A stretch of DNA of 21,935 nucleotides from an uncultured bacterium (GCA_900551965.1 URYF01000022.1:1-21935), one strand, 5' to 3'; positions 1-7,412 are shown, numbered from the stretch's first letter. The notes: a model not told the origin generated them from the letters alone. A program made the numbers and translations.

Positions 1-310
1 CAAACTTTTGTTTAATTTTTTCTATTTCAATATCTTTGCCGGCGCGTTTGGCTGCTAAATGTGGAGAAACTGCCTCCTTCCACCAGTATCCGACACAATT
101 ATCCGCTTCACAAGGGATTTTTGCTGTATCAACAACATAATTTGCGTCACTTACAGTCAATTTGCCATTTTTTTCTTCTATACCGCTAAGTACAGGTTTA
201 AAATATCCGCAATTATATCCGGCTTTTCTCATTTCTTTTACAATAAGGGCTGAAACATACGTTTTTCCTACATCTGTTCCGGTCGCAGTAATAAAAATAT
301 TCTTTGACAT
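1..310 (-). CDS. bioD: Dethiobiotin synthetase, N-terminal part (runs off left edge)
   Basis: I translated the minus strand from the left edge. The product begins MSKNIFITATGTDVGKT, the P-loop (Walker A, GxxxxGKT) N-terminus typical of BioD, the ATP-dependent enzyme that closes the ureido ring of dethiobiotin from diaminopelargonic acid and CO2. The next recognisable block, GYFKPVLSG (about residues 35-43), matches the family's 'KPV.SG' strand, where Lys binds substrate carbamate/ATP. About 103 codons are present; a full BioD is usually 220-240 aa, so over half is missing only because the window ends. Two adjacent ATG codons occur (313 and 310). I chose 310 because the strong Shine-Dalgarno (GGAGG, 317-321 complement) sits 6 nt from it. 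The neighbouring plus-strand gene diverges, so no biotin operon context is visible here. Assignment rests on the motifs and is fairly sure. Confidence 0.85.
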   Translation of the reverse strand, partial: MSKNIFITATGTDVGKTYVSALIVKEMRKAGYNCGYFKPVLSGIEEKNGKLTVSDANYVVDTAKIPCEADNCVGYWWKEAVSPHLAAKRAGKDIEIEKIKQKF

Positions 311-359
311 CATACTCCTCCGATACAAGAGTAGCGCTGATAAAAATGAAAATCAAGTA

Positions 360-389
360 TTGCAGGCTAGCTCTGTAAGAGAATATATT
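360..389 (+). promoter_or_regulatory. Possible promoter for the vWA gene
   Basis: TTGCAG (360-365) and TATATT (384-389) are separated by 18 bp. This would start RNA near 396, about 23 nt before the ATG at 419. The -10 is imperfect and this is a tentative call made by eye. Confidence 0.35.
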
Positions 390-418
390 GGATTGAAAAA
401 ACAGGTTAATCTTATGAT

Positions 419-1120
419 ATGAAAAAAATCTGGTTTTTATTGCTTTTAATAATTATTCCTGTTTTTGCCTATGAGGTTTATACTCCTTCTGATTACAGCT
501 ATAAGGATAACGGTGACAAGCTGCTTTTTGTTGTAGATTATTCAAACAGCATGGGGGAATTTCTTGAACACAAGACAAAAGCAAATCAGGTTAAGGAAAT
601 GATGAACTATATTTTGCCGCAAATCTCCTCCGAAACTAAAGTCGGACTTAGAGTTTACGGTCATACATGCAATCTTTTCGCGTATAATGCATGCAGAAGT
701 TCTGAGCTTGTAGTACCTCTCGGTTTTTCAAGCAGTTCTTCTATTCTTTCTGAAATGTCGCGTCTTAGACCAAGAGGAATGACTCCAATCACATATTCTC
801 TTAAACAAGCCGTCAACAAAGATTTAGATGGATATGACGGGGTAAAACATATTATTCTGCTGACAGACGGCGGGGAAAATTGCGACGAAAGCCCGTGTGA
901 TTATTCAATAGAACTGGTTAAGACAAGAAAAGATATCAAAATTGATGTAATTGCATTTAATGTGCATGACGAAGATGACCTTGCACAACTCCAGTGTACT
1001 GCAAATGTTACCGGAGGAAAATTTGTAGAAGCTGATACAAAAGCACAGCTTGTTAAATCAATGGAAGACTTAACATTGCCGCATAAAAATGTAGAAGCTA
1101 CTATTTACAGTAAAAATTAA
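419..1120 (+). CDS. Secreted von Willebrand factor type A (vWA) domain protein
   Basis: The 233-aa product starts with a Sec signal peptide (MKK, then a hydrophobic run to about residue 17, cleavage near FAYE), so it should be exported. The remainder is a single vWA domain. Its MIDAS metal site looks complete: D40-x-S42-x-S44 (VVDYSNSMG), T122 in RGMTPIT, and D150 in LLTDGGENC. Five cysteines (84, 92, 155, 160, 193) in the mature part suggest disulfides. The layout resembles the vWA core of bacterial 'Ca-activated chloride channel' proteins, which use divalent metal to bind protein ligands; the ligand here is unknown. The domain fills the protein, with no C-terminal membrane anchor. The Shine-Dalgarno is weak (AGG around 403-405). 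The gene diverges from bioD and stands alone. The domain call is secure, the cellular role is not. Confidence 0.87.
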   Translation: MKKIWFLLLLIIIPVFAYEVYTPSDYSYKDNGDKLLFVVDYSNSMGEFLEHKTKANQVKEMMNYILPQISSETKVGLRVYGHTCNLFAYNACRSSELVVPLGFSSSSSILSEMSRLRPRGMTPITYSLKQAVNKDLDGYDGVKHIILLTDGGENCDESPCDYSIELVKTRKDIKIDVIAFNVHDEDDLAQLQCTANVTGGKFVEADTKAQLVKSMEDLTLPHKNVEATIYSKN

Positions 1121-1140
1121 AAAAAGCCCCGAAATGGGGC
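1119..1140 (-). terminator. Intrinsic terminator for the small minus-strand gene
   Basis: GCCCC (1126-1130) pairs with GGGGC (1136-1140) across a 5-nt loop. Read on the minus strand, the stem is followed by seven U (complement of 1119-1125), so it terminates the gene ending at 1220. On the plus strand it is followed only by AAAATTTT, so it would be a weaker terminator for the vWA gene. Confidence 0.8.
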
Positions 1141-1148
1141 AAAATTTT

Positions 1149-1176
1149 GTAAGATGTAAGATGGGGTAAGGGGTAA
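1149..1176. repeat. Two back-to-back tandem heptamer pairs
   Basis: GTAAGAT is repeated exactly twice (1149-1162) and is followed directly by GGGGTAA repeated exactly twice (1163-1176). It lies in the 3' untranslated stretch of the small minus-strand gene, between its stop and the terminator. On the minus strand it reads TTACCCC twice, then ATCTTAC twice. Function unknown. Confidence 0.6.
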
Positions 1177-1219
1177 ATGTAGGAGTTTGGCTAAAAACTA
1201 CTAGCTTACTGCCTACGTA

Positions 1220-1465
1220 TTAATTCAATAAAGTAGAGATAAATCTGATAGAGTCATCTTTTAATTCTTTGACGAAATCTTTAGCGATTTTAGATAGCGG
1301 TCTGTTGTCAATTTTATCGAACACAGCGTAAATAGGATCTCCGCCGTTGTTAAATCTCATTTGTCTGTCTTGTTTATTCAAATAGTAGAAATGAAAGTTT
1401 TCAGGAATTTCTAAAGCGCCTGCTGGTTTTTTATTTCTTTCAATTGCATCGTATGTAGCTGCCAT
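1220..1465 (-). CDS. Small conserved-looking hypothetical protein (81 aa)
   Basis: I do not recognise this protein. It is 81 aa, with no signal peptide or membrane segment, and is mixed in composition with a basic and acidic C-terminal helix (KIAKDFVKELKDDSIRF). I chose the ATG at 1465 (MAATYDAIER) over the in-frame GTG at 1474. The purine-rich GAGAGAG upstream is about 9 nt from the ATG but would overlap the GTG. It has its own strong terminator (1119-1140), which supports it being a real expressed gene. It diverges from the 1655 gene, and the two share the AT-rich 1466-1654 interval. Stand-alone small cytosolic protein, function unknown. Confidence 0.75.
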   Translation of the reverse strand: MAATYDAIERNKKPAGALEIPENFHFYYLNKQDRQMRFNNGGDPIYAVFDKIDNRPLSKIAKDFVKELKDDSIRFISTLLN

Positions 1466-1527
1466 AAATTTCACTCTCTCTTTTGAATATCTCTTACATA
1501 TATATAAAAACTTCCTGTAAAAAATTA

Positions 1528-1555
1528 TTGACTTTTTATATTCACTTTATATAAC
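1528..1555 (+). promoter_or_regulatory. Promoter for the 1655 gene
   Basis: TTGACT (1528-1533), a 16-bp spacer and TATAAC (1550-1555) form a good sigma-70-type promoter. Predicted start near 1562 leaves a leader of about 90 nt, longer than at most other promoters in this window. The spacer is one base shorter than optimal. Confidence 0.55.
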
Positions 1556-1654
1556 TTTTGTTACATTACTTAATAAATGCCTAAAAAAGCTAAAGTTAAC
1601 CATAAAGTATGCCGATAGAGATAGTAATAAGTTATGAAAGGAATGTTGTAAGAA

Positions 1655-3019
1655 ATGGGAATTTCAGCATCACAGGCAAGATTATTAACCATAACTGCAA
1701 GACTGACTTCAAATGAATATGAATCTCAGCAGATTTCTAATGCAAAAATGAGATTGGCAAATCGTTCATCAGAAGCCAGCAGTGAATATATTGCAGCGCT
1801 GAATACTAAGGCATTACAATTTACAACTTATGACGCTCAAGGATCTGCTATAACCGAAAATTTGACTCCTAATGCATTGTATCAATATTCTGATATGAAA
1901 AATCAGTATGCATTGATAAACACAAGCGGTCAGCTGATTGTTCCGACAGCTGATAAGAAAAACTTTGAAGAATCTGAAAATTTAGATGAATTCTTGGGTA
2001 AATATGGTATTACAAAAGAATACAAGTCAGAAACAATAGCTGCAAATGCTCTGAAATTGGAAACTCCTGTTGCAGATGGCGGAGTTAAAGATTATTATAC
2101 AGATTGGCAGGCTGCTATTCAGACTGCAAAAATGAACACATATAAAGACGCAGCCGGCAATGATATATCTTCAGATGAAGCTTATCAGGCTGAAAAAGCT
2201 ACCAGTTATGCTAAATATATAACAGCTCTAGATGTGTATAATGATGCTTTGGCAAAACATAATTCAGGTTTGACGGTGGATATTGATGAGCCGATGGCAA
2301 ATTTGTCTGTGGCAAAGAATGAATATTCCGACTGCATGACTTTTGATAACTGGTTAAAATCAAAGGCGGCTTATGAATATGTTGAGAATCCTGAAACCGG
2401 TGAAACCGAAAAGAAGGAAACCGAAGTTTATAAAAATGTTCAACAGTATTATGTAATATTAGAAGAAATGTTAGAAGAGGCTGAAAATCTTGGTTGTTCA
2501 ACTCTTGAAGAAACTTATGTTTATTCAGATGAAACAAAGGCAACTTGGTATAAAAACTTGTGGTACAGAATGAATGGAGAATCTTCCGACAAATCAGCTC
2601 AAGGTAAAAACGCTACAAATTATACAGAGTTAGATAGTAAATTGGCTTCAAGCAAGCAATGGATTCAAGATGCCTTAACTCAGGGATTAATTACATTAGA
2701 AGTTGCTTCAAATGAAGATGCTACTAATCTTATCCCTGATATGGACAATCCGACAAGTGTGCTTTTACAAGGTATTAGCTGGAGAACAACAACATATTCA
2801 TCTTGCATAGATTTTACAGAAAAAGATGATGATTCTGCAATTGCAAAGGCTGAAGCTGAATACCAAAGAAAAAATAATGAAATTTCAGCACAAGACAAAA
2901 AGTATGAAAACAAGATTAAAACTTTAGATACAGAGCATACTTCACTTCAAACCGAGTATGAGTCAGTTAAGTCTGCAATGAATAAAAATATAGATAGATC
3001 ATTTAAAACATTCTCATAA
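1655..3019 (+). CDS. Helical protein of unknown function with 'MGISASQARLL' N-terminus
   Basis: The 454-aa protein has no signal peptide or membrane segment. The first ~60 residues (MGISASQARLL onward) are predicted amphipathic helix. The last ~60 are strongly helical and coiled-coil-like, running from AEAEYQRKNNEI to the terminal NIDRSFKTFS. The middle is acidic, Tyr/Asn/Thr-rich and lacks catalytic motifs that I know. Helical N- and C-termini around a variable middle resemble the architecture of flagellar or type III axial and hook-associated proteins. That is analogy only; no flagellar gene is nearby. I recall similar N-termini in gut Melainabacteria proteins but cannot check this. Start: AAAGGA at 1637-1642 lies 12 nt from the ATG. 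It carries its own promoter, and no clear terminator precedes the next promoter. The gene is certain, the function unknown. Confidence 0.85.
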   Translation: MGISASQARLLTITARLTSNEYESQQISNAKMRLANRSSEASSEYIAALNTKALQFTTYDAQGSAITENLTPNALYQYSDMKNQYALINTSGQLIVPTADKKNFEESENLDEFLGKYGITKEYKSETIAANALKLETPVADGGVKDYYTDWQAAIQTAKMNTYKDAAGNDISSDEAYQAEKATSYAKYITALDVYNDALAKHNSGLTVDIDEPMANLSVAKNEYSDCMTFDNWLKSKAAYEYVENPETGETEKKETEVYKNVQQYYVILEEMLEEAENLGCSTLEETYVYSDETKATWYKNLWYRMNGESSDKSAQGKNATNYTELDSKLASSKQWIQDALTQGLITLEVASNEDATNLIPDMDNPTSVLLQGISWRTTTYSSCIDFTEKDDDSAIAKAEAEYQRKNNEISAQDKKYENKIKTLDTEHTSLQTEYESVKSAMNKNIDRSFKTFS

Positions 3020-3049
3020 CAATAATTTATATAATTTTTCCCCTACAAT

Positions 3050-3080
3050 TTTACACAACCCCTCCACTTTATAGTATAAT
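3050..3080 (+). promoter_or_regulatory. Promoter for the isocitrate dehydrogenase gene
   Basis: A perfect TATAAT (3075-3080) is preceded by TTTACA/TTACAC (3050-3056) at a slightly long 18-19 bp spacing. Predicted start near 3087 gives a leader of about 20 nt that contains the GGAGG Shine-Dalgarno. Confidence 0.6.
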
Positions 3081-3106
3081 CAAACTATCAAATGGAGGTT
3101 TTTATT

Positions 3107-4099
3107 ATGCGTACAATAACATTAATTAATGGTGACGGGATTGGTCCTGAAATATCTGATAGTGTTGTAGAAATTATTAAAGCAAGTGGGCTGGAAATAG
3201 ATTGGGATATCCAAACTGCCGGAGCTGATGTTATTGAAGCCGAAGGAACACCGTTACCGGACAGGGTTTTAGACTCTATTCGAAAAAATAAGGTTGCCCT
3301 GAAAGCTCCTGTCACAACTCCTATCGGTAAAGGTTTTCGCTCCGTTAATGTTCAATTGAGAAAGACTTTGGATTTATACGCAAATCTTCGTCCTTGTAAA
3401 AATTTACCCGGTGTTGAAACTCGTTTTGACAATGTTAACCTTGTTGTTGTGCGTGAAAATACAGAAGATTTATATGCCGGGGTTGAGGAGCAGGTAGATA
3501 ATGATACTGCACACAGTATTAAAATCATTACCCGAAAAGCATCAGAACGTATTTGCAAATTTGCGTTTGAATATGCCCTGAAAAATAACAGGCATGAGGT
3601 TTGCTGTGTTACCAAGGCAAATATTATGAAGTTATCAGACGGATTATTTCTTGAAACCTTTAGAGAAGTTGCATCACAATATTATAAAATTTCCGCCCGT
3701 GAAATTTTGGTAGATAATCTATGTATGCAGCTTGTTCAGGATCCGTCAAGGTTTGATGTTTTGGTTTTACCTAATTTATACGGAGATATTGTTTCAGATT
3801 TAACTGCCGGTTTAATCGGCGGACTTGGGGTAGCTCAAGGTGCAAATATTGGGCTTGACTGCGCTGTGTTTGAACCTGTTCATGGTTCTGCCCCGGATAT
3901 AAAAGGGCAAAATAAAGCAAACCCGACAGCTCTATTGATGTCTGCAATTGAAATGCTAAGGTATATCGGTGAAAATCCTTATGCTGAAAGAATTGAAAAA
4001 GCCTTGTTTAAAACTTTATCAGAAGGTTATAAAACCGGGGACTTGGGTGGAAACCTTTCGACTACTGAATTTACTGGCAAAATTATAAGTAATTTATAA
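3107..4099 (+). CDS. NAD-type isocitrate dehydrogenase (isocitrate/isopropylmalate dehydrogenase family)
   Basis: The 330-aa product belongs to the beta-decarboxylating dehydrogenase family and should oxidise isocitrate to 2-oxoglutarate in the cytosol. Visible features are GDGIGPE near the N-terminus, the substrate loop with S79, R85, R95 and R116, the ENTEDLYAGVE block (117-127), catalytic K170, metal-binding Asp at about 203, 227 and 231, and HGSAPDI (259-265) for cofactor. The phrases SVNVQLRKTLDLYANLRP and ENTEDLYAG are those of NAD-dependent IDH. 3-Isopropylmalate dehydrogenase has a different block here (ELTGGIYFG), so LeuB is unlikely. Homoisocitrate or tartrate activity cannot be excluded. 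The length fits the short NAD-IDH class. The start is the ATG at 3107: GGAGG (3094-3098) is 8 nt away, whereas the upstream ATG at 3092 overlaps that Shine-Dalgarno. No other TCA-cycle gene is adjacent. Confidence 0.9.
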   Translation: MRTITLINGDGIGPEISDSVVEIIKASGLEIDWDIQTAGADVIEAEGTPLPDRVLDSIRKNKVALKAPVTTPIGKGFRSVNVQLRKTLDLYANLRPCKNLPGVETRFDNVNLVVVRENTEDLYAGVEEQVDNDTAHSIKIITRKASERICKFAFEYALKNNRHEVCCVTKANIMKLSDGLFLETFREVASQYYKISAREILVDNLCMQLVQDPSRFDVLVLPNLYGDIVSDLTAGLIGGLGVAQGANIGLDCAVFEPVHGSAPDIKGQNKANPTALLMSAIEMLRYIGENPYAERIEKALFKTLSEGYKTGDLGGNLSTTEFTGKIISNL

Positions 4100-4103
4100 A
4101 AAG

Positions 4104-4135
4104 AAAAAAATGGTGTTCAAAATATGAACACCTTT
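4104..4135. terminator. Bidirectional terminator between convergent genes
   Basis: GGTGTTCA (4112-4119) pairs with TGAACACC (4125-4132) around a 5-nt loop. On the minus strand the hairpin is followed by A then seven U (complement of 4104-4110), which is strong for the TPR gene. On the plus strand only TTTACCTCTTT follows, so it is weaker for the dehydrogenase gene. Confidence 0.8.
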
Positions 4136-4165
4136 ACCTCTTTAATATAATGTATAAATATATCC

Positions 4166-5833
4166 TTATAATTCGAACAGGCTGTGAAGTCTTTCTTGAA
4201 TATCTGTTTCATCAAGTTCTTCTGTTAGTCTGTTTAAATCTATTGCCATTTGGTAGTAATGCGCAGCATCGTTAGTAAAGCCCATTTCTTGGCTTGCACG
4301 CCCTGCGTTAAAATATGCAAGTGTGTAATTAGGGTTCAGAGCAATCGCTTCTTCAAAGTATTCCAAAGCTTCTTCTGCATCTGCCAGCCCGTCTAAATAC
4401 AGAATTCCCAGATTGTTTTGCGCAAATTCATTTTCCGGTTTTAATTCTACGGCTTTATGATAAGCGACAAGTGCTTCTTCTAGATAATCTTTTTCCCATA
4501 AAGCAATTCCTACTTTTGAATATGCCCGGAAGTCTTCCGGATTCAATGTGATTGCATCGCAATATGAGCGGATAGCTTTGTCTAAGTCGTAATCTGCCAT
4601 ATATATATCACCAAGAGCAATATATAAATCATAGTTTTTCGGGTCAAGAATTATACCTGCTTGATATGTTGAAACTGCCGCTTCTACATTACCTTTGTTT
4701 TCGGCATAAATCGAGCCCAGTGCCTGACAAACTATTGAAGTCCATTCAGCATCAGGGTTGATTGAAATTGCTTTTTGATAATGCTCAATTGCATCGTCAT
4801 AAAGTTCTGCTTTTGCATAAGCATATCCTAAAGAGTTGTTGAAAAACGGATTTTCAGGATCTCTGTCTACTGCTAATTTAAACGCGCTTACTGAATTTAA
4901 TTTATCATCTTTTGACAAGTATAAATGACCCAGTTCATAGTAAATTTGAGCTGTATCCACATCAAATTCCAAAAGTCTTTCATAACAATCAATTGCTTCT
5001 TCCGTGTTTTCAGGGAAATACGTTTGCATGATTGTTGCAAGTTTTACCAGAATTTCGCGGTTCATAGGATTTGCTTCAAGAACTTTTCTGTAGCATTCTA
5101 CGGTAGTATCAATATCCTTACTTTTTAGTGCTAAATCTCCGATTTTATTATAGAAATATTCGCTGTTTGTGGTTTTGTTAACTGCTTGCTTATATAATTT
5201 TTCGGCAGAATCGTACATTTTAAAGTTTTCCAGAAATTTTCCGACGGTGTTGTATGAAAATATAGAAACATCATTTGTCATGTTTTTATAAAACATTTTC
5301 ATAGTCGGGCGATCCCAGGCAAGCATGACGCTTCCTGTTAAAAAATAATATAAGAATCCAATGTAATCCTTGTATGTTCCTTGTTGAGAATTAATTTTCT
5401 GCAAAAGTGATTGAGATAAAATCATTCTAGGGCGACCGGAAGAGAGTGGATTCATGGAAATTGCTGATTTAAATTCTTTTTCAGCTGAGCCAAAATCCTG
5501 AGCAAGCTGCATGAAATATCCGGTGTAAAGATGTGCATCTTTATTTGACGGAGATAATGAAATTGCAGTTTTGCACTGTTCGATAGCAGTGTTAACGCTG
5601 ATTTGTCCTTGTTCCCACATTAATGATGCTAATCGATAATACGTTTCAGGTATTGTCGGGTCATATTTAACAGCATCAACATAAAATTCAACGGCTTCTT
5701 GCAGGTCATTGTTTCTCTGCCCGAGCAGGTATTTTTCGTGAGCAAGTCTGGCTTTTTCCAGTGAATCTTTTGCTCGTTTTTTATTTTCTATGTTGTCTGT
5801 GCCTATCATCGGCATTAAAACTTGTTCTGACAT
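4166..5833 (-). CDS. Large tetratricopeptide-repeat (TPR) protein
   Basis: The 555-aa protein consists almost entirely of TPR units from about residue 40 to 535. I count roughly a dozen, several with the full A-G-Y-A-P spacing, for example the unit AYYKLGxxL-like 'QIYYELGHLYLSKDD' and 'NNLGILYLDGLADAEEALEYF'. There is no signal peptide or transmembrane helix, so it is probably a cytosolic scaffold for protein-protein contacts; partners are unknown. I chose the ATG at 5833 (MSEQVLMP) over the in-frame ATG at 5851, because GGAG (complement of 5841-5844) lies 7 nt from 5833 and would be inside the longer reading. A short ORF with a strong Shine-Dalgarno (5781-5909) overlaps this start in another frame and may couple translation. 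It shares a strong bidirectional terminator with the dehydrogenase gene. Confidence 0.9.
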   Translation of the reverse strand: MSEQVLMPMIGTDNIENKKRAKDSLEKARLAHEKYLLGQRNNDLQEAVEFYVDAVKYDPTIPETYYRLASLMWEQGQISVNTAIEQCKTAISLSPSNKDAHLYTGYFMQLAQDFGSAEKEFKSAISMNPLSSGRPRMILSQSLLQKINSQQGTYKDYIGFLYYFLTGSVMLAWDRPTMKMFYKNMTNDVSIFSYNTVGKFLENFKMYDSAEKLYKQAVNKTTNSEYFYNKIGDLALKSKDIDTTVECYRKVLEANPMNREILVKLATIMQTYFPENTEEAIDCYERLLEFDVDTAQIYYELGHLYLSKDDKLNSVSAFKLAVDRDPENPFFNNSLGYAYAKAELYDDAIEHYQKAISINPDAEWTSIVCQALGSIYAENKGNVEAAVSTYQAGIILDPKNYDLYIALGDIYMADYDLDKAIRSYCDAITLNPEDFRAYSKVGIALWEKDYLEEALVAYHKAVELKPENEFAQNNLGILYLDGLADAEEALEYFEEAIALNPNYTLAYFNAGRASQEMGFTNDAAHYYQMAIDLNRLTEELDETDIQERLHSLFEL

Positions 5834-5909
5834 TTTGAAGCTCCAATACATTATATATAGATTTACATGACATGTCGGGGGTAAATTTTATATCTTTAAT
5901 TGTTGTCAT
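5781..5909 (-). CDS. Possible 42-aa leader ORF overlapping the TPR gene start
   Basis: An ATG at 5909 has one of the best Shine-Dalgarno sequences in the window (GAGGAG, complement of 5915-5920, 5-nt spacing). It opens a 42-codon frame (MTTIKDIKFTPDMSCKSIYN...) that ends at TAA 5781-5783. That is 53 nt inside the TPR gene, in a different frame. Overlap of this kind can couple translation of the downstream gene. The peptide resembles nothing I know. An alternative is that it is the displaced true N-terminus of the TPR protein, separated by a frameshift or sequence error. Being short, it may also be chance; the ribosome site is the main argument for it. Confidence 0.35.
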   Translation of the reverse strand: MTTIKDIKFTPDMSCKSIYNVLELQNVRTSFNADDRHRQHRK

Positions 5910-5955
5910 AAAATCTCCTCTATTTGTATTAGATGATAGGTTAAAATCAAAGTAT

Positions 5956-5981
5956 AAAAAGGCTGCATGTTTTATGCAGCC
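5956..5981 (-). terminator. Intrinsic terminator of the Bax-inhibitor-like gene
   Basis: The perfect 8-bp stem GGCTGCAT (5961-5968) / ATGCAGCC (5974-5981) with a 5-nt loop is followed on the minus strand by five U (complement of 5956-5960). It lies 31 nt past the stop at 6012. Confidence 0.85.
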
Positions 5982-6011
5982 TCCTAAAAGTAAATCTATT
6001 AAAATTTATAT

Positions 6012-6755
6012 TTAATTATTTCTGCTTTGGAGTTTCATTAATAAATTCAGAATTTCTATATACATCCAAATGATTGTAACAAGAAGGGAAAATCCAAAAT
6101 ACCATTCAAAGTTCTTATCAAGTTGCCCTGATAGGGTTTCGATGTTGTCAAAATCTACTATTAAGTTAAATGATGCGATAGCTACAACAAGTACGCTGAA
6201 ACCGATACCAATTAAACTGTTTGAAAATATTCCGGGAATAGTAATATTGAAAAAGCTTAAAATAAATTGTAATAAGTAAATTCCAAAAATTGCAAATGTC
6301 GAATTAAATATAACCATTTTGAATTTTTGGGTTGCTCTTACTATTTTGGTTTTGTATAACAAGAACATGCCAAATAAAGCAAAGAATGTTCCTAATGCCG
6401 CCTGCGGAGCAACCCCTGGATAAAATTTGTTAGCCAAAGCTGAAATGTATCCCAAAATAAGTCCTTCACACAGGGCATAAAGCGGTGTTGTAATGATTAA
6501 AAATTTGTTTTTTGGTGCAAAACAGATAAATAAAACTAATGCGATTCCGCCAAAAAGACCACCTTTATAAAGCATAGCAGCCTTATCCGCAAACCCTGCA
6601 AGCTGTAGATACCAAGTGTAAGCAAAAGTTGCACTCATTAAAAGTCCTAAAAAGCACGTTTTCAGGATTGTACCATTAATTGTCATGGTGTTATTTTCAT
6701 CTAATGAATTAAAAGATGGTTTTAGTATATTTTCTCTTATAACCGGATTAGACAT
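6012..6755 (-). CDS. Bax inhibitor-1/YccA-family integral membrane protein
   Basis: The 247-aa product has a short polar N-terminus (~30 residues) and then seven hydrophobic segments, the usual topology of the BI-1/YccA (TMBIM) family. Family-like features are LYALCEGLILG in the third segment and the C-terminal FDNIE...W...LLVTIIWMYIEILNLL stretch, where acidic residues sit in or near the membrane. Members are inner-membrane proteins linked to calcium/proton leak or to control of the FtsH protease, but the bacterial role is not settled. I chose the ATG at 6755 (MSNPVIREN) because AAGGAG (complement of 6764-6769) lies 8 nt upstream. The longer frame to 6782 would place that site inside the gene. 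It has its own terminator, so it is probably monocistronic. Confidence 0.88.
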   Translation of the reverse strand: MSNPVIRENILKPSFNSLDENNTMTINGTILKTCFLGLLMSATFAYTWYLQLAGFADKAAMLYKGGLFGGIALVLFICFAPKNKFLIITTPLYALCEGLILGYISALANKFYPGVAPQAALGTFFALFGMFLLYKTKIVRATQKFKMVIFNSTFAIFGIYLLQFILSFFNITIPGIFSNSLIGIGFSVLVVAIASFNLIVDFDNIETLSGQLDKNFEWYFGFSLLVTIIWMYIEILNLLMKLQSRNN

Positions 6756-6850
6756 AATACACACTCCTTTCAAAAATATCACCTAAGCTACAAGACATAA
6801 TAACATATAAAACAAAAATCTCAATTATTCTAAAAAAATAAAAAAAGGGC

Positions 6851-6879
6851 TTTACAATAAAATTTTTTTGTTGTAGGAT
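6851..6879 (+). promoter_or_regulatory. Promoter of tRNA-Asn
   Basis: TTTACA (6851-6856), exactly 17 bp, then TAGGAT (6874-6879). Predicted start is near 6886, only a few nt before the mature tRNA 5' end, as is common for single tRNA genes. Confidence 0.65.
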
Positions 6880-6889
6880 AGACACATAA

Positions 6890-6964
6890 TCCTCAGTAGC
6901 TCAATGGCGGAGCATTCGACTGTTAATCGAAGGGTTGCTGGTTCGAGTCCAGCCTGGGGAGCCA
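6890..6964 (+). tRNA. tRNA-Asn (anticodon GTT)
   Basis: The acceptor stem TCCTCAG (6890-6896) pairs with CTGGGGA (6954-6960), with one G-U pair. The discriminator is G and the CCA end is encoded (6962-6964). The anticodon loop CTGTTAA (6920-6926), closed by TTCGA/TCGAA, places GTT at 6922-6924, which reads Asn AAC/AAU codons. The T arm carries GTTCGAGTCC. It has its own promoter and terminator and looks fully functional. Confidence 0.96.
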
Positions 6965-6965
6965 T

Positions 6966-7001
6966 AAAGGAGATGTCATCAGGCATCTCTTTTATTTTTT
7001 A
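6966..7001 (+). terminator. Terminator of tRNA-Asn
   Basis: A long stem (6966-6977 with 6982-6993, core GGAGATG...CATCTC, some G-U pairs) with loop ATCA runs into a U-rich tract (6990-7000). It separates the tRNA from the TIGR04076-type gene 18 nt further on, so that gene is fed only by read-through or by a promoter I cannot see. Confidence 0.8.
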
Positions 7002-7018
7002 TTTAGCAGAGGTTTGTG

Positions 7019-7348
7019 ATGAAAAAATGTAAAATAACTGTTCTAAAAAGGGGCTTTGAAAAAGATTTAGCAAAACAATACGGTGTTGATGGCTTAGCTC
7101 CTTGTCCTATGTTAAAAGAAGGGCAAGTTTTTTATGCTGATTGGCAATGCCCTGAAGGATTTTGCAATGAGGCTTGGAAAGCTATTTATCAATATGTTTT
7201 TGCACTTTCTCATGGTGTTGATGAATTGTTCTATTACGGTGATTGGATTAAAGAAAAAGGTGTTGCAATTGTAAGCTGCAACGATGGACTCCGCCCTGTA
7301 ATTTTTAAAATTGAAAGAACTGATATTGATTCAATTTCCGGAAAGTAA
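7019..7348 (+). CDS. TIGR04076-family small cysteine-containing protein
   Basis: The 109-aa product matches my recollection of the TIGR04076 family: an N-terminal KITVLKRGF strand, the PCPMLKEGQVF block, PEGFCNEAWKAIYQYVFAL in the middle, and a C-terminal CNDGLRPVIFKIER. Members are small soluble proteins of about 90-110 aa with conserved cysteines and no established biochemical role; some sit near redox or metal genes. Here the cysteines are in KKCKI, APCPM, WQCPEGFC and SCNDG. I chose the ATG at 7019 over GTG 7016 because AGAGG (7008-7012) lies 6 nt upstream. The gene follows the tRNA-Asn terminator directly. No terminator of its own is evident before the convergent DHH gene. Confidence 0.85.
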   Translation: MKKCKITVLKRGFEKDLAKQYGVDGLAPCPMLKEGQVFYADWQCPEGFCNEAWKAIYQYVFALSHGVDELFYYGDWIKEKGVAIVSCNDGLRPVIFKIERTDIDSISGK

Positions 7349-7412
7349 TATAATTTAAGTCTGTCGGATGAATTTTTGAAACTTCAAGGCTGCAACTTCT
7401 GTAAAATTTTCA

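Noticed and set aside
162..422. 86-aa plus-strand frame before the vWA gene
   Set aside because: Antisense to bioD, without a ribosome site; composition looks like a shadow frame.
2211..2543. 110-aa minus-strand frame inside the 1655 gene
   Set aside because: Lies wholly antisense to a well-supported gene and shows no start signal; His/Leu/Pro-rich composition is typical of an antisense shadow.
3107..4099. 3-isopropylmalate dehydrogenase (LeuB)
   Set aside because: The substrate-loop and ENTEDLYAGVE signatures are those of isocitrate dehydrogenase; the LeuB block is absent, and no leu genes are adjacent.
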